In this document: positions 22,678-31,135 of the stretch, in pieces
Layout of the letters: every line of letters begins with the position of its first letter
How positions within the stretch are numbered: position 1 is the first letter of the stretch
Assembly (NCBI GenBank): GCA_016234445.1
Contig: JACRBT010000005.1
Span: forward strand, 62,001 to 126,000
Direction: 5' to 3'
DNA from: Chloroflexota bacterium
GTDB taxonomy: Bacteria > Chloroflexota > Dehalococcoidia > Tepidiformales > Tepidiformaceae
Length of the DNA stretch: 64,000 nt
Program-made: the position numbers and the translations under genes
Notes under the pieces: generated by a model
Databases searched by the model: none
Seen by the model: only the letters and a program-made list of their open reading frames with translations
What the model was told of the DNA's origin: nothing

Positions 22678-24138
22678 ATGACCCACCCCCACCCCCACGA
22701 CGTCCACCGCCGCCTCTCCGTCGCCGTCCAGCCCGTCCCCAAGCAGGACGCGGAGGCCCGCAAGCGCAACTTCGACGAGACCTACATCGGTTTCGACGTC
22801 AACGCGGCCATGGTCGAAGCCTCGCGCTGCATCCAGTGCCCCTCGGCGCCCTGCCAGGAAGCCTGCCCCGTCTCCAACGACATCCCCGGCGCCTTTTCGC
22901 TTCTTGAAGTCGGCGACATCATCGGCGCCGCGGACAAGTTCCGCGAAACCAGCAACCTCCCCGAGATGTGCGGCCGCCTCTGCCCCCAGGAAAAGCTCTG
23001 CGAAGGCGCCTGCGTCGTCGGGTTCGCCATCCGCCCGGGCGGCCAGAAGGAACCGCCGGTCACGATCGGCAAGCTCGAAGCCTTCGCCACCGACTACCAG
23101 CGCCAGCAGCTCGAAGGCTACCCGATGCCCCGCTACCTCCCGAAGCCGACCGGCCGCTCCGTCGCCGCGATCGGTTCCGGCCCCGCGAGCCTGGCCGTCG
23201 CCGAACAGCTCGCCCTCGAAGGCCACGCCGTCACCGTCTACGAATTCTGGCCCGAACCGGGCGGCGTCCTCGTCTATGGCATCCCCAACTTCAAGATGCG
23301 CAAGTCCATCGTCGACGAGTACATCGCCCACCTCGAAGCCCTCGGCGTGAAGTTCGTCTGCAACACCTACGTCGGCCGCGACATCACGATCGACGACATG
23401 CTCGACGGCCAGCACGACGCCCTCTTCCTCGGCACAGGGGCCGGCGTCGGCAACGCCATGGAGATCGAAGGCGAAAACCTCACGGGCGTGCACAAAGCCA
23501 CCGACTTCCTCGTCCGCGGTAACCTCCCGCCGGACCAGTTGCCCGCCCACCTCCGCGAGCCGCTCCCGAAGCTCACCAACGTCGTCGTCATTGGCGGCGG
23601 CGACACGTCCATGGACTGCGTCCGCACGGCCGTCCGCCTCGGCGCCGAGCACGTCACCCTCGTCTACCGGCGCACCGAGAACGAGATGCTCGGCCGTGGC
23701 GAAGAACGGAAAAACGCCCGCGAAGAAGGCGTCGAATTCGCGATGCTCACCCTCCCGACCCGCATCATCGGCGACGAAGAGGGCAAGGTCGTCTCCGTCG
23801 AACTCCAGAAGATGGAGCTTGGCGAACCCGACGCCAGCGGCCGCCGTTCGCCCCGCGCCATCAAAGGCAGCGAATACGTCGTCCCCGCCGACGCCGTCGC
23901 CATCGCCATCGGCTACGGGGCCGACCCTCTCGTCCCCCAGACCACCTCTGGCATCAAGTCCGACCGCAAGGCCCTCATCCAGGTCGACGAAGGCGGGCGG
24001 ACCTCCCGGCCGGGCGTCTTCGCCGGGGGAGACAACGTCAACGGCGCCGACCTCGTGGTCACCGCCCTCGCCGACGGCCGCCGCGCCGCCACCGCCATCA
24101 GTGCCTACGTGGCGACGCTCCCGCCCCGCCGCAAGTAG
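22678..24138 (+). CDS. GltD-like NAD(P)-dependent oxidoreductase (glutamate synthase small-subunit family)
   Basis: A 486-residue iron-sulfur flavoprotein. Residues about 40 to 115 hold cysteine-rich motifs CIQCPSAPCQEACPV and MCGRLCPQEKLCEGACV for [4Fe-4S] clusters. Then come the FAD-binding GSGPASLAVAEQLA near residue 162, the NADPH-binding VIGGGDTSMDCVRTAV near residue 303, and the final FAD-binding FAGGDNVNGADLVVTAL. This matches GltD, PreT or the NfnB-like electron-transfer modules. No large glutamate synthase subunit is adjacent, so it may serve another partner such as a ferredoxin or dehydrogenase. Cytoplasmic. Confidence 0.92.
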   Translation: MTHPHPHDVHRRLSVAVQPVPKQDAEARKRNFDETYIGFDVNAAMVEASRCIQCPSAPCQEACPVSNDIPGAFSLLEVGDIIGAADKFRETSNLPEMCGRLCPQEKLCEGACVVGFAIRPGGQKEPPVTIGKLEAFATDYQRQQLEGYPMPRYLPKPTGRSVAAIGSGPASLAVAEQLALEGHAVTVYEFWPEPGGVLVYGIPNFKMRKSIVDEYIAHLEALGVKFVCNTYVGRDITIDDMLDGQHDALFLGTGAGVGNAMEIEGENLTGVHKATDFLVRGNLPPDQLPAHLREPLPKLTNVVVIGGGDTSMDCVRTAVRLGAEHVTLVYRRTENEMLGRGEERKNAREEGVEFAMLTLPTRIIGDEEGKVVSVELQKMELGEPDASGRRSPRAIKGSEYVVPADAVAIAIGYGADPLVPQTTSGIKSDRKALIQVDEGGRTSRPGVFAGGDNVNGADLVVTALADGRRAATAISAYVATLPPRRK

Positions 24139-24232
24139 CCGCCGCAGGATTTACAGAGAGGTTACAGAAGCATCCTGTTGGCCTTCGCCGCCCGGCCCGA
24201 ACTTCTTATCAGAGAGCGCGGGGTGAACCACG

Positions 24233-25021
24233 GTGAACAAGCCAGCGGGCCTGAGTATCTTTCTTTTCCCGTCGAGTGACCAGAAAGCATTCGGGTCTGT
24301 TGAGACTCCGACCGTCATGCGCTTCCTGCGCCCGGTGACGTTCGGACTCTGGCTGATCATCTTCTGCGTCCAGCTCACCGCCATCGTCACCACCGGCGCC
24401 GGCGGCAACTGGCTGGTGCTCATGCTCTCCACCGCCCTCTTCGCCGGGGTCCACATCCAGTTCTGGTACGAAGAGTCCGACCAGGGCCGCCGCGTCCACC
24501 ACACGATCGAACGGATGCGCGGCCGCCTTTACGAAGATGAGTCCACTGGCCTGGCCAACAGCCGCCACTTCGTCTTCGAACTCCGCCGCCAGATGACCCG
24601 GTCGGTCCGCAACGGGCGCGGGTTCTCCCTCCTCCTCACCGACATCGCCGGGCTCGAGCCGGGCACCGAGAACGACCCCAAGATGCTCCAGACCATCGCC
24701 CGGTCCCTCCGTCCCGTCGTCCAGGACGGCGACTTCCTGGCCCACCTCCAGGGCGCAACCTTCGCCGCCATCGTCCTCGACGACCGCGAAACCACCGCCG
24801 CCGCGAAGTCGGACCTCGTCTTCGCCGCCCTCGCCTCCAGCATCCCGAACTCCCTCGCCGACTCGCTCTACCCGGTGGTTTCGTTCACCGGTTACGAAGG
24901 CGAGCTCCAGGTGCGGGACTTCCTTCGGCGCTCCCAGCGCGACCTCCTCGCCAATCGTTCCCGCGGCGCGAGCCCGCTCCACCGCGAGCGCGGCCCCCAG
25001 AACAGCATCGCCGCCGCCTGA
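24233..25021 (+). CDS. Membrane-anchored degenerate GGDEF-domain protein
   Basis: A 262-residue protein with a GTG start. Two hydrophobic segments (VTFGLWLIIFCVQLTAIVTT and NWLVLMLSTALFAGVHI, residues 30 to 75) are followed by a diguanylate-cyclase-like domain: DESTGLANSRHF near residue 103 matches the D-x-L-T-G-L-x-N-R entry, and FSLLLTDIAGLEP near residue 127 the metal-binding strand. However, where GG(D/E)EF should follow there is LQGATFAAIVLDD. It is probably catalytically inactive and may act as a c-di-GMP or nucleotide sensor, or only as a scaffold. Followed by an intrinsic terminator. Confidence 0.75.
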   Translation: MNKPAGLSIFLFPSSDQKAFGSVETPTVMRFLRPVTFGLWLIIFCVQLTAIVTTGAGGNWLVLMLSTALFAGVHIQFWYEESDQGRRVHHTIERMRGRLYEDESTGLANSRHFVFELRRQMTRSVRNGRGFSLLLTDIAGLEPGTENDPKMLQTIARSLRPVVQDGDFLAHLQGATFAAIVLDDRETTAAAKSDLVFAALASSIPNSLADSLYPVVSFTGYEGELQVRDFLRRSQRDLLANRSRGASPLHRERGPQNSIAAA

Positions 25022-25063
25022 TCCACGCAGGTCCTCTGCCCCCGCTCCTTGTTGGAGTAACGG

Positions 25064-25099
25064 AACCCGGCGGTCTGGCCACCGCCGGGTTCTTGATTT
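25064..25099 (+). terminator. Intrinsic terminator after the GGDEF-like gene
   Basis: A 10-bp stem AACCCGGCGG / CCGCCGGGTT at 25064 to 25073 and 25082 to 25091 with an 8-nt loop and a T-rich tail CTTGATTT. It lies 42 nt after the stop codon and just before the tRNA pair. Confidence 0.85.
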
Positions 25100-25146
25100 C
25101 CGGCCGTGAATCAAGCCCGGGCCCGTGCTACAATCCGTCTCTGCCG

Positions 25147-25220
25147 GCGGGTGTGGTTCAATGGCAGAACGCGACCTTCCCAAGGTTGAGACGAGGGTTC
25201 GATTCCCTTCGCCCGCTCCA
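25147..25220 (+). tRNA. tRNA-Gly (anticodon CCC)
   Basis: A full cloverleaf: acceptor GCGGGTG / CGCCCGC, D stem GTTC / GAAC, anticodon stem CGACC / GGTTG with loop TTCCCAA (anticodon CCC), T stem GAGGG / CCCTT with loop TTCGATT, discriminator T and an encoded CCA. Length 74 with CCA. Confidence 0.96.
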
Positions 25221-25280
25221 GTCCCCCGTGCCGGCAATTGGCGGCAAGCGGCCCCTCGGCTATCGTAGGAAGTCCCTCGT

Positions 25281-25357
25281 GGGCGGTTAGCTCAGTTGGT
25301 TAGAGCGCTGCGTTGACATCGCAGAGGTCACTGGTTCGAATCCAGTATCGCCCACCA
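25281..25357 (+). tRNA. tRNA-Val (anticodon GAC)
   Basis: A full cloverleaf: acceptor GGGCGGT / ATCGCCC, D arm GCTC-N-GAGC, anticodon stem CTGCG / CGCAG with loop TTGACAT (anticodon GAC), T stem CTGGT / ATCCAG-type with loop TTCGAAT, discriminator A and an encoded CCA. Length 77. Confidence 0.97.
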
Positions 25358-25407
25358 GTCTCCTCGTTCGCTCAGGCGCTTTAGCGTTTGCGCGCCAGCG
25401 GTCCCGC

Positions 25408-26631
25408 TCACAGAATCAGCGCATTTCGAAACTCGCGATCCCAGTCGAGAAGCCCCTTCGATGGGAACGTGCAACGGCCGGAGTTGCACCATTCCACGGC
25501 TAGTTGAAGCGCTCGCCGCATATGCTCACCCGCCAGGCTAGCGAGCACGTCGAGTTGCCGCTGTGATCGCTTCGGTCGCCAGGTTTCGCCATGAACCAGC
25601 TTGCTCCGCGCCGCGTAGATTTCGTTGAAGTCCTTCCAATTCTGGTCGCGCTCCGCCGCGTCGCCGCCAAGCCACACGGAGGCACGTTGCCCCAGCCGAT
25701 TGGTGAGCTCGGTGTCCGCGTGGACGAGAAACAGTGACTCGGCGGCGATGGAGAAGTGGATCACCCGGTCATCGTAGGTTCGCTTCCGGCACGCCTCGAC
25801 GAACCGCCGGAACGACAGATCCAGAAACGCGAAGCGGTGCCAGTCCACGCGGCCCAGATCGCGGTAAGCCGCGACCCACGCATCCTCGCCGTCAGCACCC
25901 AGATTGAGAGCCATCATCCCTGACCGGCCTGCTGAGATCGAACGGCCCATCGCGCGTTCCAGCCACGTCGGTCCGATTGATGTCACGTAATCGGTGGCCG
26001 GGAGCGGGAATACCGGATTCGTTGGGGTAACCAGCGCTAGGGCGCGCCAAGCCTGTTCGACTGCGAGGATCAGTCTGCGCTCAGCGTCAGCTTGGTGCGG
26101 CTTAAGCAGCTCGGCATCCCACGGGCGGTCGACGAACCGAAGGTAGAAGCCGAGCGCATGGCCATCGAAAAAGCCGTCCGGTGCCGACCATCGCTCGATG
26201 GCAAGCTGCTCGGGAAGTTGGGCAAGGAACAAGCCCCCTTCATCGAATGTGAGCTCGGGCCTCGATAACCAGAGGCCCCGCACGGCTGCAATGGCGAAAG
26301 TCTCAGCGTCGTCCCGCTTGACGAAGTCCAACAACTCGTCCCACACGCGGTCGAAGTCGCTATCCAAGTCTCTACGGGGGCGCCCAAGGACCTCAGTCGC
26401 CAGGCCACGCATGAGCATCCTCGTGTCGCCATACCATGGGAGGGCTCCGCCCGCCCCCGCGGCGGCCTCGCGGCGAGCGCTTAGCAGTTCGTCCATGACG
26501 GCGGCCGTCGCGGCACCGTCAGCCTGATCACTTCGAAGTGCGACGAGCAGGGGATCGAAGCCTCCCGACGGAAGGGAGGCGCGAATCGCGTCGATCCACG
26601 CCTTGACAATCGCCTTGTCTTCGGTTCCCAC
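25408..26631 (-). CDS. HEPN-like protein of unknown function next to tRNA-Val
   Basis: About 407 residues from a GTG at 26631 (VGTEDKAIVKAWIDAIRASL); the frame is open to 26682. No domain is certain, but the C-terminal part has a long helix with IHFSIAAESLFLVHADTELTNRLGQRASVWLG and then YAARSKLVHGE. R-S-K-L-V-H fits the R-x4-H motif of HEPN ribonucleases and the ApeA-like group. Codon use is visibly less biased to GCC and CTC than in neighbouring genes. It stands alone, convergent with the tRNA pair 50 nt away, a common place for acquired defence genes. An RNase role is inference. Confidence 0.55.
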   Translation of the reverse strand: MGTEDKAIVKAWIDAIRASLPSGGFDPLLVALRSDQADGAATAAVMDELLSARREAAAGAGGALPWYGDTRMLMRGLATEVLGRPRRDLDSDFDRVWDELLDFVKRDDAETFAIAAVRGLWLSRPELTFDEGGLFLAQLPEQLAIERWSAPDGFFDGHALGFYLRFVDRPWDAELLKPHQADAERRLILAVEQAWRALALVTPTNPVFPLPATDYVTSIGPTWLERAMGRSISAGRSGMMALNLGADGEDAWVAAYRDLGRVDWHRFAFLDLSFRRFVEACRKRTYDDRVIHFSIAAESLFLVHADTELTNRLGQRASVWLGGDAAERDQNWKDFNEIYAARSKLVHGETWRPKRSQRQLDVLASLAGEHMRRALQLAVEWCNSGRCTFPSKGLLDWDREFRNALIL

Positions 26632-26857
26632 GAGTCGAGTATACGGGTGCGCTCCAGCGGCCCGTTGGCCGCGCGAGGCCACAGGGCGACCCCAGGAGGC
26701 TCAGGTCATGCCGCCGGTACCGCGTCGTTGAGAACGAACGCGAGCGACCCGGGCGGTAGTACTATTCGCGGTAGCAGCCCACCAGTCTGCCTTCGCCGCC
26801 CCTCAGCGCGAACTCCCGGCTGATGAACGCCCCGGTCGCAGCCGATTCTCCAGTGGA

Positions 26858-27343
26858 ATGACCGTGTCCGGCAGCCCCGCCCCGGTGGAAGTCGCGTTGC
26901 TTGCCCGCCGCGTCGTCGCGGCCATCCTCGACACCCTGTGCCTCACGATCGTCTTCACCGTCGCGGCCTATGCGCTCTCGGCGGCGACGGATGACTACGA
27001 GCACCGCTGGACCGGCGTGTTCTTCTACGTGGGCATCCCCCTCGTCCTCCTGGCGTACTTCGTCGTCTGTGAGGGAGCAACGAGCCGCACCCCCGGCAAG
27101 GCCCTGTGCGGCCTTCGCGTCGCCCGGCGATCCGGCGAGCCCTGCGGGTGGGCGGCCGCTATCGTCCGTAACGCGTTCCGTGTCGTCGACGGATTTCCGT
27201 ACATCCTGCCCTACTTCGTGGGGGCGCTCATCCTGGGCGTCAGTTCCGACCGCCGCCGGCTCGGCGACCGCGTCGCGGAGACGTCGGTGATACGCAACCG
27301 CGCGGCCCCGGCAAAGGCCGCGACAGAAGTCGTGGGCGGTTGA
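26858..27343 (+). CDS. RDD family membrane protein
   Basis: A 161-residue protein with the family signatures: RRVVAAILDTLCLTIVF near residue 17 (Arg and Asp of RDD), TSRTPGKALCGLRVARRSGEPCGW near residue 74, and the last motif RRRLGDRVAETSVI near residue 130. Three hydrophobic segments are visible. RDD proteins are small inner-membrane proteins, of which some have Na+(Li+)/H+ antiport activity and others no known role. No operon partner is evident. The 26683 to 26857 gap upstream holds nothing I can identify. Confidence 0.92.
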   Translation: MTVSGSPAPVEVALLARRVVAAILDTLCLTIVFTVAAYALSAATDDYEHRWTGVFFYVGIPLVLLAYFVVCEGATSRTPGKALCGLRVARRSGEPCGWAAAIVRNAFRVVDGFPYILPYFVGALILGVSSDRRRLGDRVAETSVIRNRAAPAKAATEVVGG

Positions 27344-27561
27344 GCCGGCAACGTCAGTGGGAATCCGCGACGCAGCCCCGTCCGGCCTGGCTTCACGCTT
27401 GTCGAGGCAGTCGTAGGACCGCGAGCCTGAGAGCCACCATTCGGTCAAAGCGCTCCCCCAGTCTCCAGTGCCGGTGCCCGCTTCGTGCATGAGGGAGACC
27501 ACCCCTTCCCGGCCCGCCCCGACCGTGTCAGAATGCCCGGAGAGGCGACCGAGGAGGCAGC

Positions 27562-28971
27562 GTGAACGATCGCGCCAGCTATCCGGTCCGAATCGAAGGC
27601 GAGTTGCGCGCCGAGCCGAGCCGTTGGCTCTGGCTGGTCAAGTGGCTCCTCGCCATCCCGCACTACATCGTCCTCGCGTTCCTTTGGCTGGCCTACGTCG
27701 TCCTCACGGTCGTCGCGTTCTTCGCGATCCTCTTCACGGCCCGCTATCCCCGGGGACTCTTCGAATTCAACGTCGGCTTTCTCCGCTGGGCGTGGCGCGT
27801 GGCGTTCTACTCCTACGGGGCGCTCGGCACCGACCGCTACCCGCCCTTCACCCTCGACGACGTCCCCGACTACCCGGCACGGCTCCACATCGACTACCCC
27901 GAGCGGCTCTCCCGAGGCCGCGTGCTCGTCAAGTGGTGGCTGCTCGCGATCCCGCACTACATGGTCGTCGGAATCCTCGTCGGCGGAGGCACTTTCGCGG
28001 CGCGGTCGGCAGGCGGATGGTGGTGGATGGGCGGCTTCCCGGCGGGACTGATCGACATCCTGGTCCTGGTCGCCGGCGTCGCCCTCCTCTTCACAGCGCG
28101 CTATCCGCGCGGCCTCTTCGACTTCGTCCTCGGGCTCGACCGCTGGGTTGCCCGCGTCGTCGTGTACGCGGGGTTGATGACCGATCGCTATCCGCCCTTC
28201 CGCCTCGATCAGGGTGGCAGCGAGCCGCCACTCGAGGAGACCGAGGGAGAACCGATGCCCGCCCCCGAGCCGGCCACGGAGCCGAAGCCGGCCCACGTGG
28301 GTGCCGGGCGGGTCGTGCTGGTCGTCCTCGGCAGCATTGCGGCCATCCTTGCCTTCGGCTTCCTCGCCGCCGGCTCTGCCCTGGTCGTGATCGACCGGAC
28401 CCAGCGCGACGAAGACGGTTATCTCATGTCGCCAGGCGTCGACCTTTCGACCGCGACCTACGCCATCGTCTCCGAGAGCGCGAACATCGACAGCGGCGGC
28501 GCGCAGTGGGCGCTGGACACGTTCCTCGGCGACGTCCGCGTCCGCAGCGAGAGCCAGCGCATCGCGTTCGTCGGGATCGGGCCCGCGTCAGATGTGGACA
28601 ATTACCTGCTCGGCGTCGAACACGTCGTCGTCACCGACATTGAGGGTAATCTCGTGTTCGGCGGAGACACGCCCCGCCCGAAGTACTCGGAGCGCGCTGG
28701 CGGCCCTCCGCGAACCACGCCGGCCGGGCAGGCCTTCTGGGTGGCCTCGGCAACCGGGAGCGGCGAGCAGACAGTCGACTGGGATCCAACGGACGGCGAG
28801 TGGCGCCTCGTCGTGATGAACGAGGACGCCTCACGTGGCGTGGCCTCCCACATGAGCGTCGGGGCTAAACTCGACTCGGTCCTCTGGATCGGCATCGTGC
28901 TGTTCACCACCGGGGTCTTGCTCGCCGCCGGGGCGGCGTTCGCCATCAACTCCGGCGCCCGCCGTCGCTGA
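27562..28971 (+). CDS. DUF4389-containing membrane protein
   Basis: A 469-residue membrane protein with a GTG start. Residues 1 to about 215 carry two DUF4389-like repeats, each with PSRWLWLVKWLLAIPHYIVL or RVLVKWWLLAIPHYMVVGIL, the F-T-A-R-Y-P-R-G-L-F motif, and YPPFTLDD or YPPFRLDQ. A Pro/Glu-rich linker (PAPEPATEPKPAHVG) and a third membrane region follow at about residue 250. A periplasmic beta-rich domain (residues 290 to 445) and a last hydrophobic segment LFTTGVLLAAGAAFAIN complete it. Function unknown. DUF4389 proteins of this composite kind are common in Actinobacteria and Chloroflexi. Confidence 0.85.
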   Translation: MNDRASYPVRIEGELRAEPSRWLWLVKWLLAIPHYIVLAFLWLAYVVLTVVAFFAILFTARYPRGLFEFNVGFLRWAWRVAFYSYGALGTDRYPPFTLDDVPDYPARLHIDYPERLSRGRVLVKWWLLAIPHYMVVGILVGGGTFAARSAGGWWWMGGFPAGLIDILVLVAGVALLFTARYPRGLFDFVLGLDRWVARVVVYAGLMTDRYPPFRLDQGGSEPPLEETEGEPMPAPEPATEPKPAHVGAGRVVLVVLGSIAAILAFGFLAAGSALVVIDRTQRDEDGYLMSPGVDLSTATYAIVSESANIDSGGAQWALDTFLGDVRVRSESQRIAFVGIGPASDVDNYLLGVEHVVVTDIEGNLVFGGDTPRPKYSERAGGPPRTTPAGQAFWVASATGSGEQTVDWDPTDGEWRLVVMNEDASRGVASHMSVGAKLDSVLWIGIVLFTTGVLLAAGAAFAINSGARRR

Positions 28972-29047
28972 CGGCGGAGGCCGGTCGGCGCGCGGCCTAG
29001 GGGCCGGCAAGGTCCTCGGCGCGCCCCTCCATCCCGGGGCCAGCCTC

Positions 29048-29503
29048 TCAGGTGGACTCCACCAGCTCCAGGATCGTGCCGTCCGGGTCCTTGAAGCACA
29101 CGAAGCGAGAGCTGACCGGTGCTCCCGGAAGAGCCACGGTCGCGGGCTCGGATAAGAACTCGACCCCGTGCGCCTTGAGCCGCGCCATCTCCGCGTCCAG
29201 GTCGTCCGTAGCGAGCGCGACCCGGGCGATGCCGAGATGGTACAGGTGACGGTAGGGCGGAGAGTCATCCCGTGGATCCCGCCACTCGAGCAGGTCGATC
29301 ACGAGGGGCTGACCTGTCCCGCGGAGGATCATCAGGGCGCCGCGCAGCGCATAGGGCGGCATTCCAACGGCCGCGGCGACCTCTGGTGTACTGGTTGGAG
29401 CCACCTCCAGAAGGCGCTCAAACCCGAGAACCTGGTAGAAGGCCCGGGACCGCTCGAAGTCGCTGCAGTTGATGTTGACGTGGACGAGCCCCGTGATCGC
29501 CAT
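29048..29503 (-). CDS. VOC-family (glyoxalase/bleomycin resistance-like) protein
   Basis: A 151-residue protein with two beta-alpha-beta-beta-beta modules: GLVHVNINCSDFERSRAFYQVLGFERL at the start and LYHLGIARVALATDDLDAEMARLKAHGVEFL near residue 86, ending with CFKDPDGTILELVE. His and Glu residues of the metal site are present at the first strand (His8) and in the last strand (ELVE). The fold covers lyases, extradiol dioxygenases, epimerases and drug-binding proteins; the reaction is unknown. The SDR gene upstream on the same strand is 33 nt away, so the two may be cotranscribed. Confidence 0.88.
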   Translation of the reverse strand: MAITGLVHVNINCSDFERSRAFYQVLGFERLLEVAPTSTPEVAAAVGMPPYALRGALMILRGTGQPLVIDLLEWRDPRDDSPPYRHLYHLGIARVALATDDLDAEMARLKAHGVEFLSEPATVALPGAPVSSRFVCFKDPDGTILELVEST

Positions 29504-29536
29504 GGCTAACTCCCTCCCCGCCGTGGCGGCGGCACC

Positions 29537-30298
29537 CTAGACGACCGTGTCGCCGTTGTCGATCACCAGCTCCGCACCGGTGATGTGCTTCGATTCATCG
29601 GACGCGAGGAAGACGACCATGTTTGCCACGTCGTCCGGTTCCCCGATACCCAGCGCCAGGCGAGTGGCCTCCGGGTCCGGGGTCTCCATCATCTTGACTC
29701 CGGCCGTCGCCTCCAGCGCGGCATGCACCATCGGCGTGCTGATGCTGCCCGGGTGGATGGAATTGCAGCGGATCCCGTACTTCCTGGCGCGGCAATGGAC
29801 CGCGATCGACTTGGTCATTGAGCGGATCCCGCCCTTCGCCGCCGAATAGGCCAGGAACGGCGCGATCCCGACCAGCGCCGCCGTGGAGGACATGTTGATC
29901 AGCGAGCCGCCACCAGACGCCTTCATCGCGGGTATCGCGTAATGGCAGCCGAAGAACGTCCCGTCCAGGTGGACGGCGAGCGTGCGCCTCCAGTTCTCCG
30001 TGGTCGCTGCCTCGATGTCCTCGACGATGGCGATCCCCGCGTTGTTCACAAGGACATCCAGGTGGCCGTAGTCGTTCATGACGGATTCGATGAGTCGAGG
30101 CCAGGAAGCTTCGTCGGAAACATCCTGCCGCACGAAGCGGCCCCCGATCGTGGCTGCGATGGCGCGCCCCGCCTCTTCGTTGATGTCCGTGAGGATCACG
30201 CGGGCGCCTTCCTCGGCGAGCCGTCGCGCATCAGCAGCGCCCAGGCCGGACGCGGCCCCGGTCACGATTGCCACCTTGCCTGACACTCGACCGGCCAT
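29537..30298 (-). CDS. Short-chain dehydrogenase/reductase
   Basis: A 253-residue SDR from the Met of MAGRVSGKVAIVTG. Classical motifs are complete: TGAASGLGAADARRLAEEG for NAD(P) near residue 12, LVNNAGI near residue 87, the catalytic Ser in INMSSTAAL near residue 138, and Y-S-A-A-K near residue 153. The Asp at the end of beta 2 (LTDINEEAG) suggests NAD preference. It resembles cyclopentanol or 3-alpha-hydroxysteroid dehydrogenases (FabG-like) and ends with ITGAELVIDNGDTVV. The substrate is unknown. It probably forms an operon with the VOC protein. Confidence 0.93.
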   Translation of the reverse strand: MAGRVSGKVAIVTGAASGLGAADARRLAEEGARVILTDINEEAGRAIAATIGGRFVRQDVSDEASWPRLIESVMNDYGHLDVLVNNAGIAIVEDIEAATTENWRRTLAVHLDGTFFGCHYAIPAMKASGGGSLINMSSTAALVGIAPFLAYSAAKGGIRSMTKSIAVHCRARKYGIRCNSIHPGSISTPMVHAALEATAGVKMMETPDPEATRLALGIGEPDDVANMVVFLASDESKHITGAELVIDNGDTVV

Positions 30299-30491
30299 TC
30301 GCTCCCCCATCCGAACCAGGTTCTTGCATTCTACCCGCAAGGTCCTGGTGGAAGAGCTTAACTGATCTCAAACGCAGCACGACTGCTGCTGCTCGCCCCG
30401 GGTCCCAGGCCGTTGTTGTTGGGCTCCCACCCGGGTCGATTGCCCACGACCTTGGGGTCGTGAGAATGTGTGCACGGGGGTAACCCTTCTC

Positions 30492-30872
30492 ATGTCGACG
30501 CTCACGATTCCCCCCGATGGCGACTCTTCCCCGCGCGCGGACGGTCGGCGAAACCTGCGGCGCGCCTGGGTGTGCGTGGCGCTGATCCCGGTGGCCTTCG
30601 TGGTCGCCATGGTCGTCGGCGAGGGGCTGATCGACGCGCTCGGCTACCCGAGTGGTGAGAAGGATCCACCGTTCTGGGCCGCGCTGGCAGTGGGGGGTCC
30701 GCTGGCCGCACTGGCGATGGCTCCAGCCGTCCTCGCGTTTGTCTACGGTCGACGTGCCCGGCGGGAGGGCGGAGGCCGCCCGGCCCGGGTAGCCACGATC
30801 ATCGGGGGCGCGGTGACGGCCTATTGGGTCGTTACCTCCACCGCTGGCTTGATCCAGGCGTTCCTGGGCTGA
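30492..30872 (+). CDS. Small membrane protein of unknown function
   Basis: A 126-residue protein from the ATG at 30492. It has three hydrophobic segments (AWVCVALIPVAFVVAMVVGEGL, WAALAVGGPLAALAMAPAVLAFVYG, TIIGGAVTAYWVVTSTAGLI) joined by a charged GRRARREGGGR loop. The layout recalls small DUF4190-type membrane proteins, but I cannot name a family. Upstream, between 30299 and 30491, there is a short hairpin around CACGACC-TTG-GGGTCGTG but no gene. No clear operon partner. Confidence 0.65.
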   Translation: MSTLTIPPDGDSSPRADGRRNLRRAWVCVALIPVAFVVAMVVGEGLIDALGYPSGEKDPPFWAALAVGGPLAALAMAPAVLAFVYGRRARREGGGRPARVATIIGGAVTAYWVVTSTAGLIQAFLG

Positions 30873-31135
30873 CCTGCTCGCGGTCAGCGGGCCGGCGAGA
30901 ACAAACCCACTCGCTGTCGGCCCTGGTGGTGGCTGTCACTCCCCCCGTAATGGATCGCACGGCCGAATCTGATAGCGGGGATGAACCACGTCCTCCTCGC
31001 AGCGCGAGCAACGAGTCCTTCACCCGTGACAGTCGCGTCACGGCGAAGCCTCGCCCCCCGCACGCGAGCAAAGCGGTCCGCCCTCGACAAGCACCACCCG
31101 GGTCGGCAGACTCGGATCAGGGCAAGGACGGGAAC

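Noticed and set aside
25147-25357. One of the tRNAs being tRNA-Sec
   Set aside because: Both are of normal length with CCC and GAC anticodons; tRNA-Sec has a TCA anticodon and a long variable arm.
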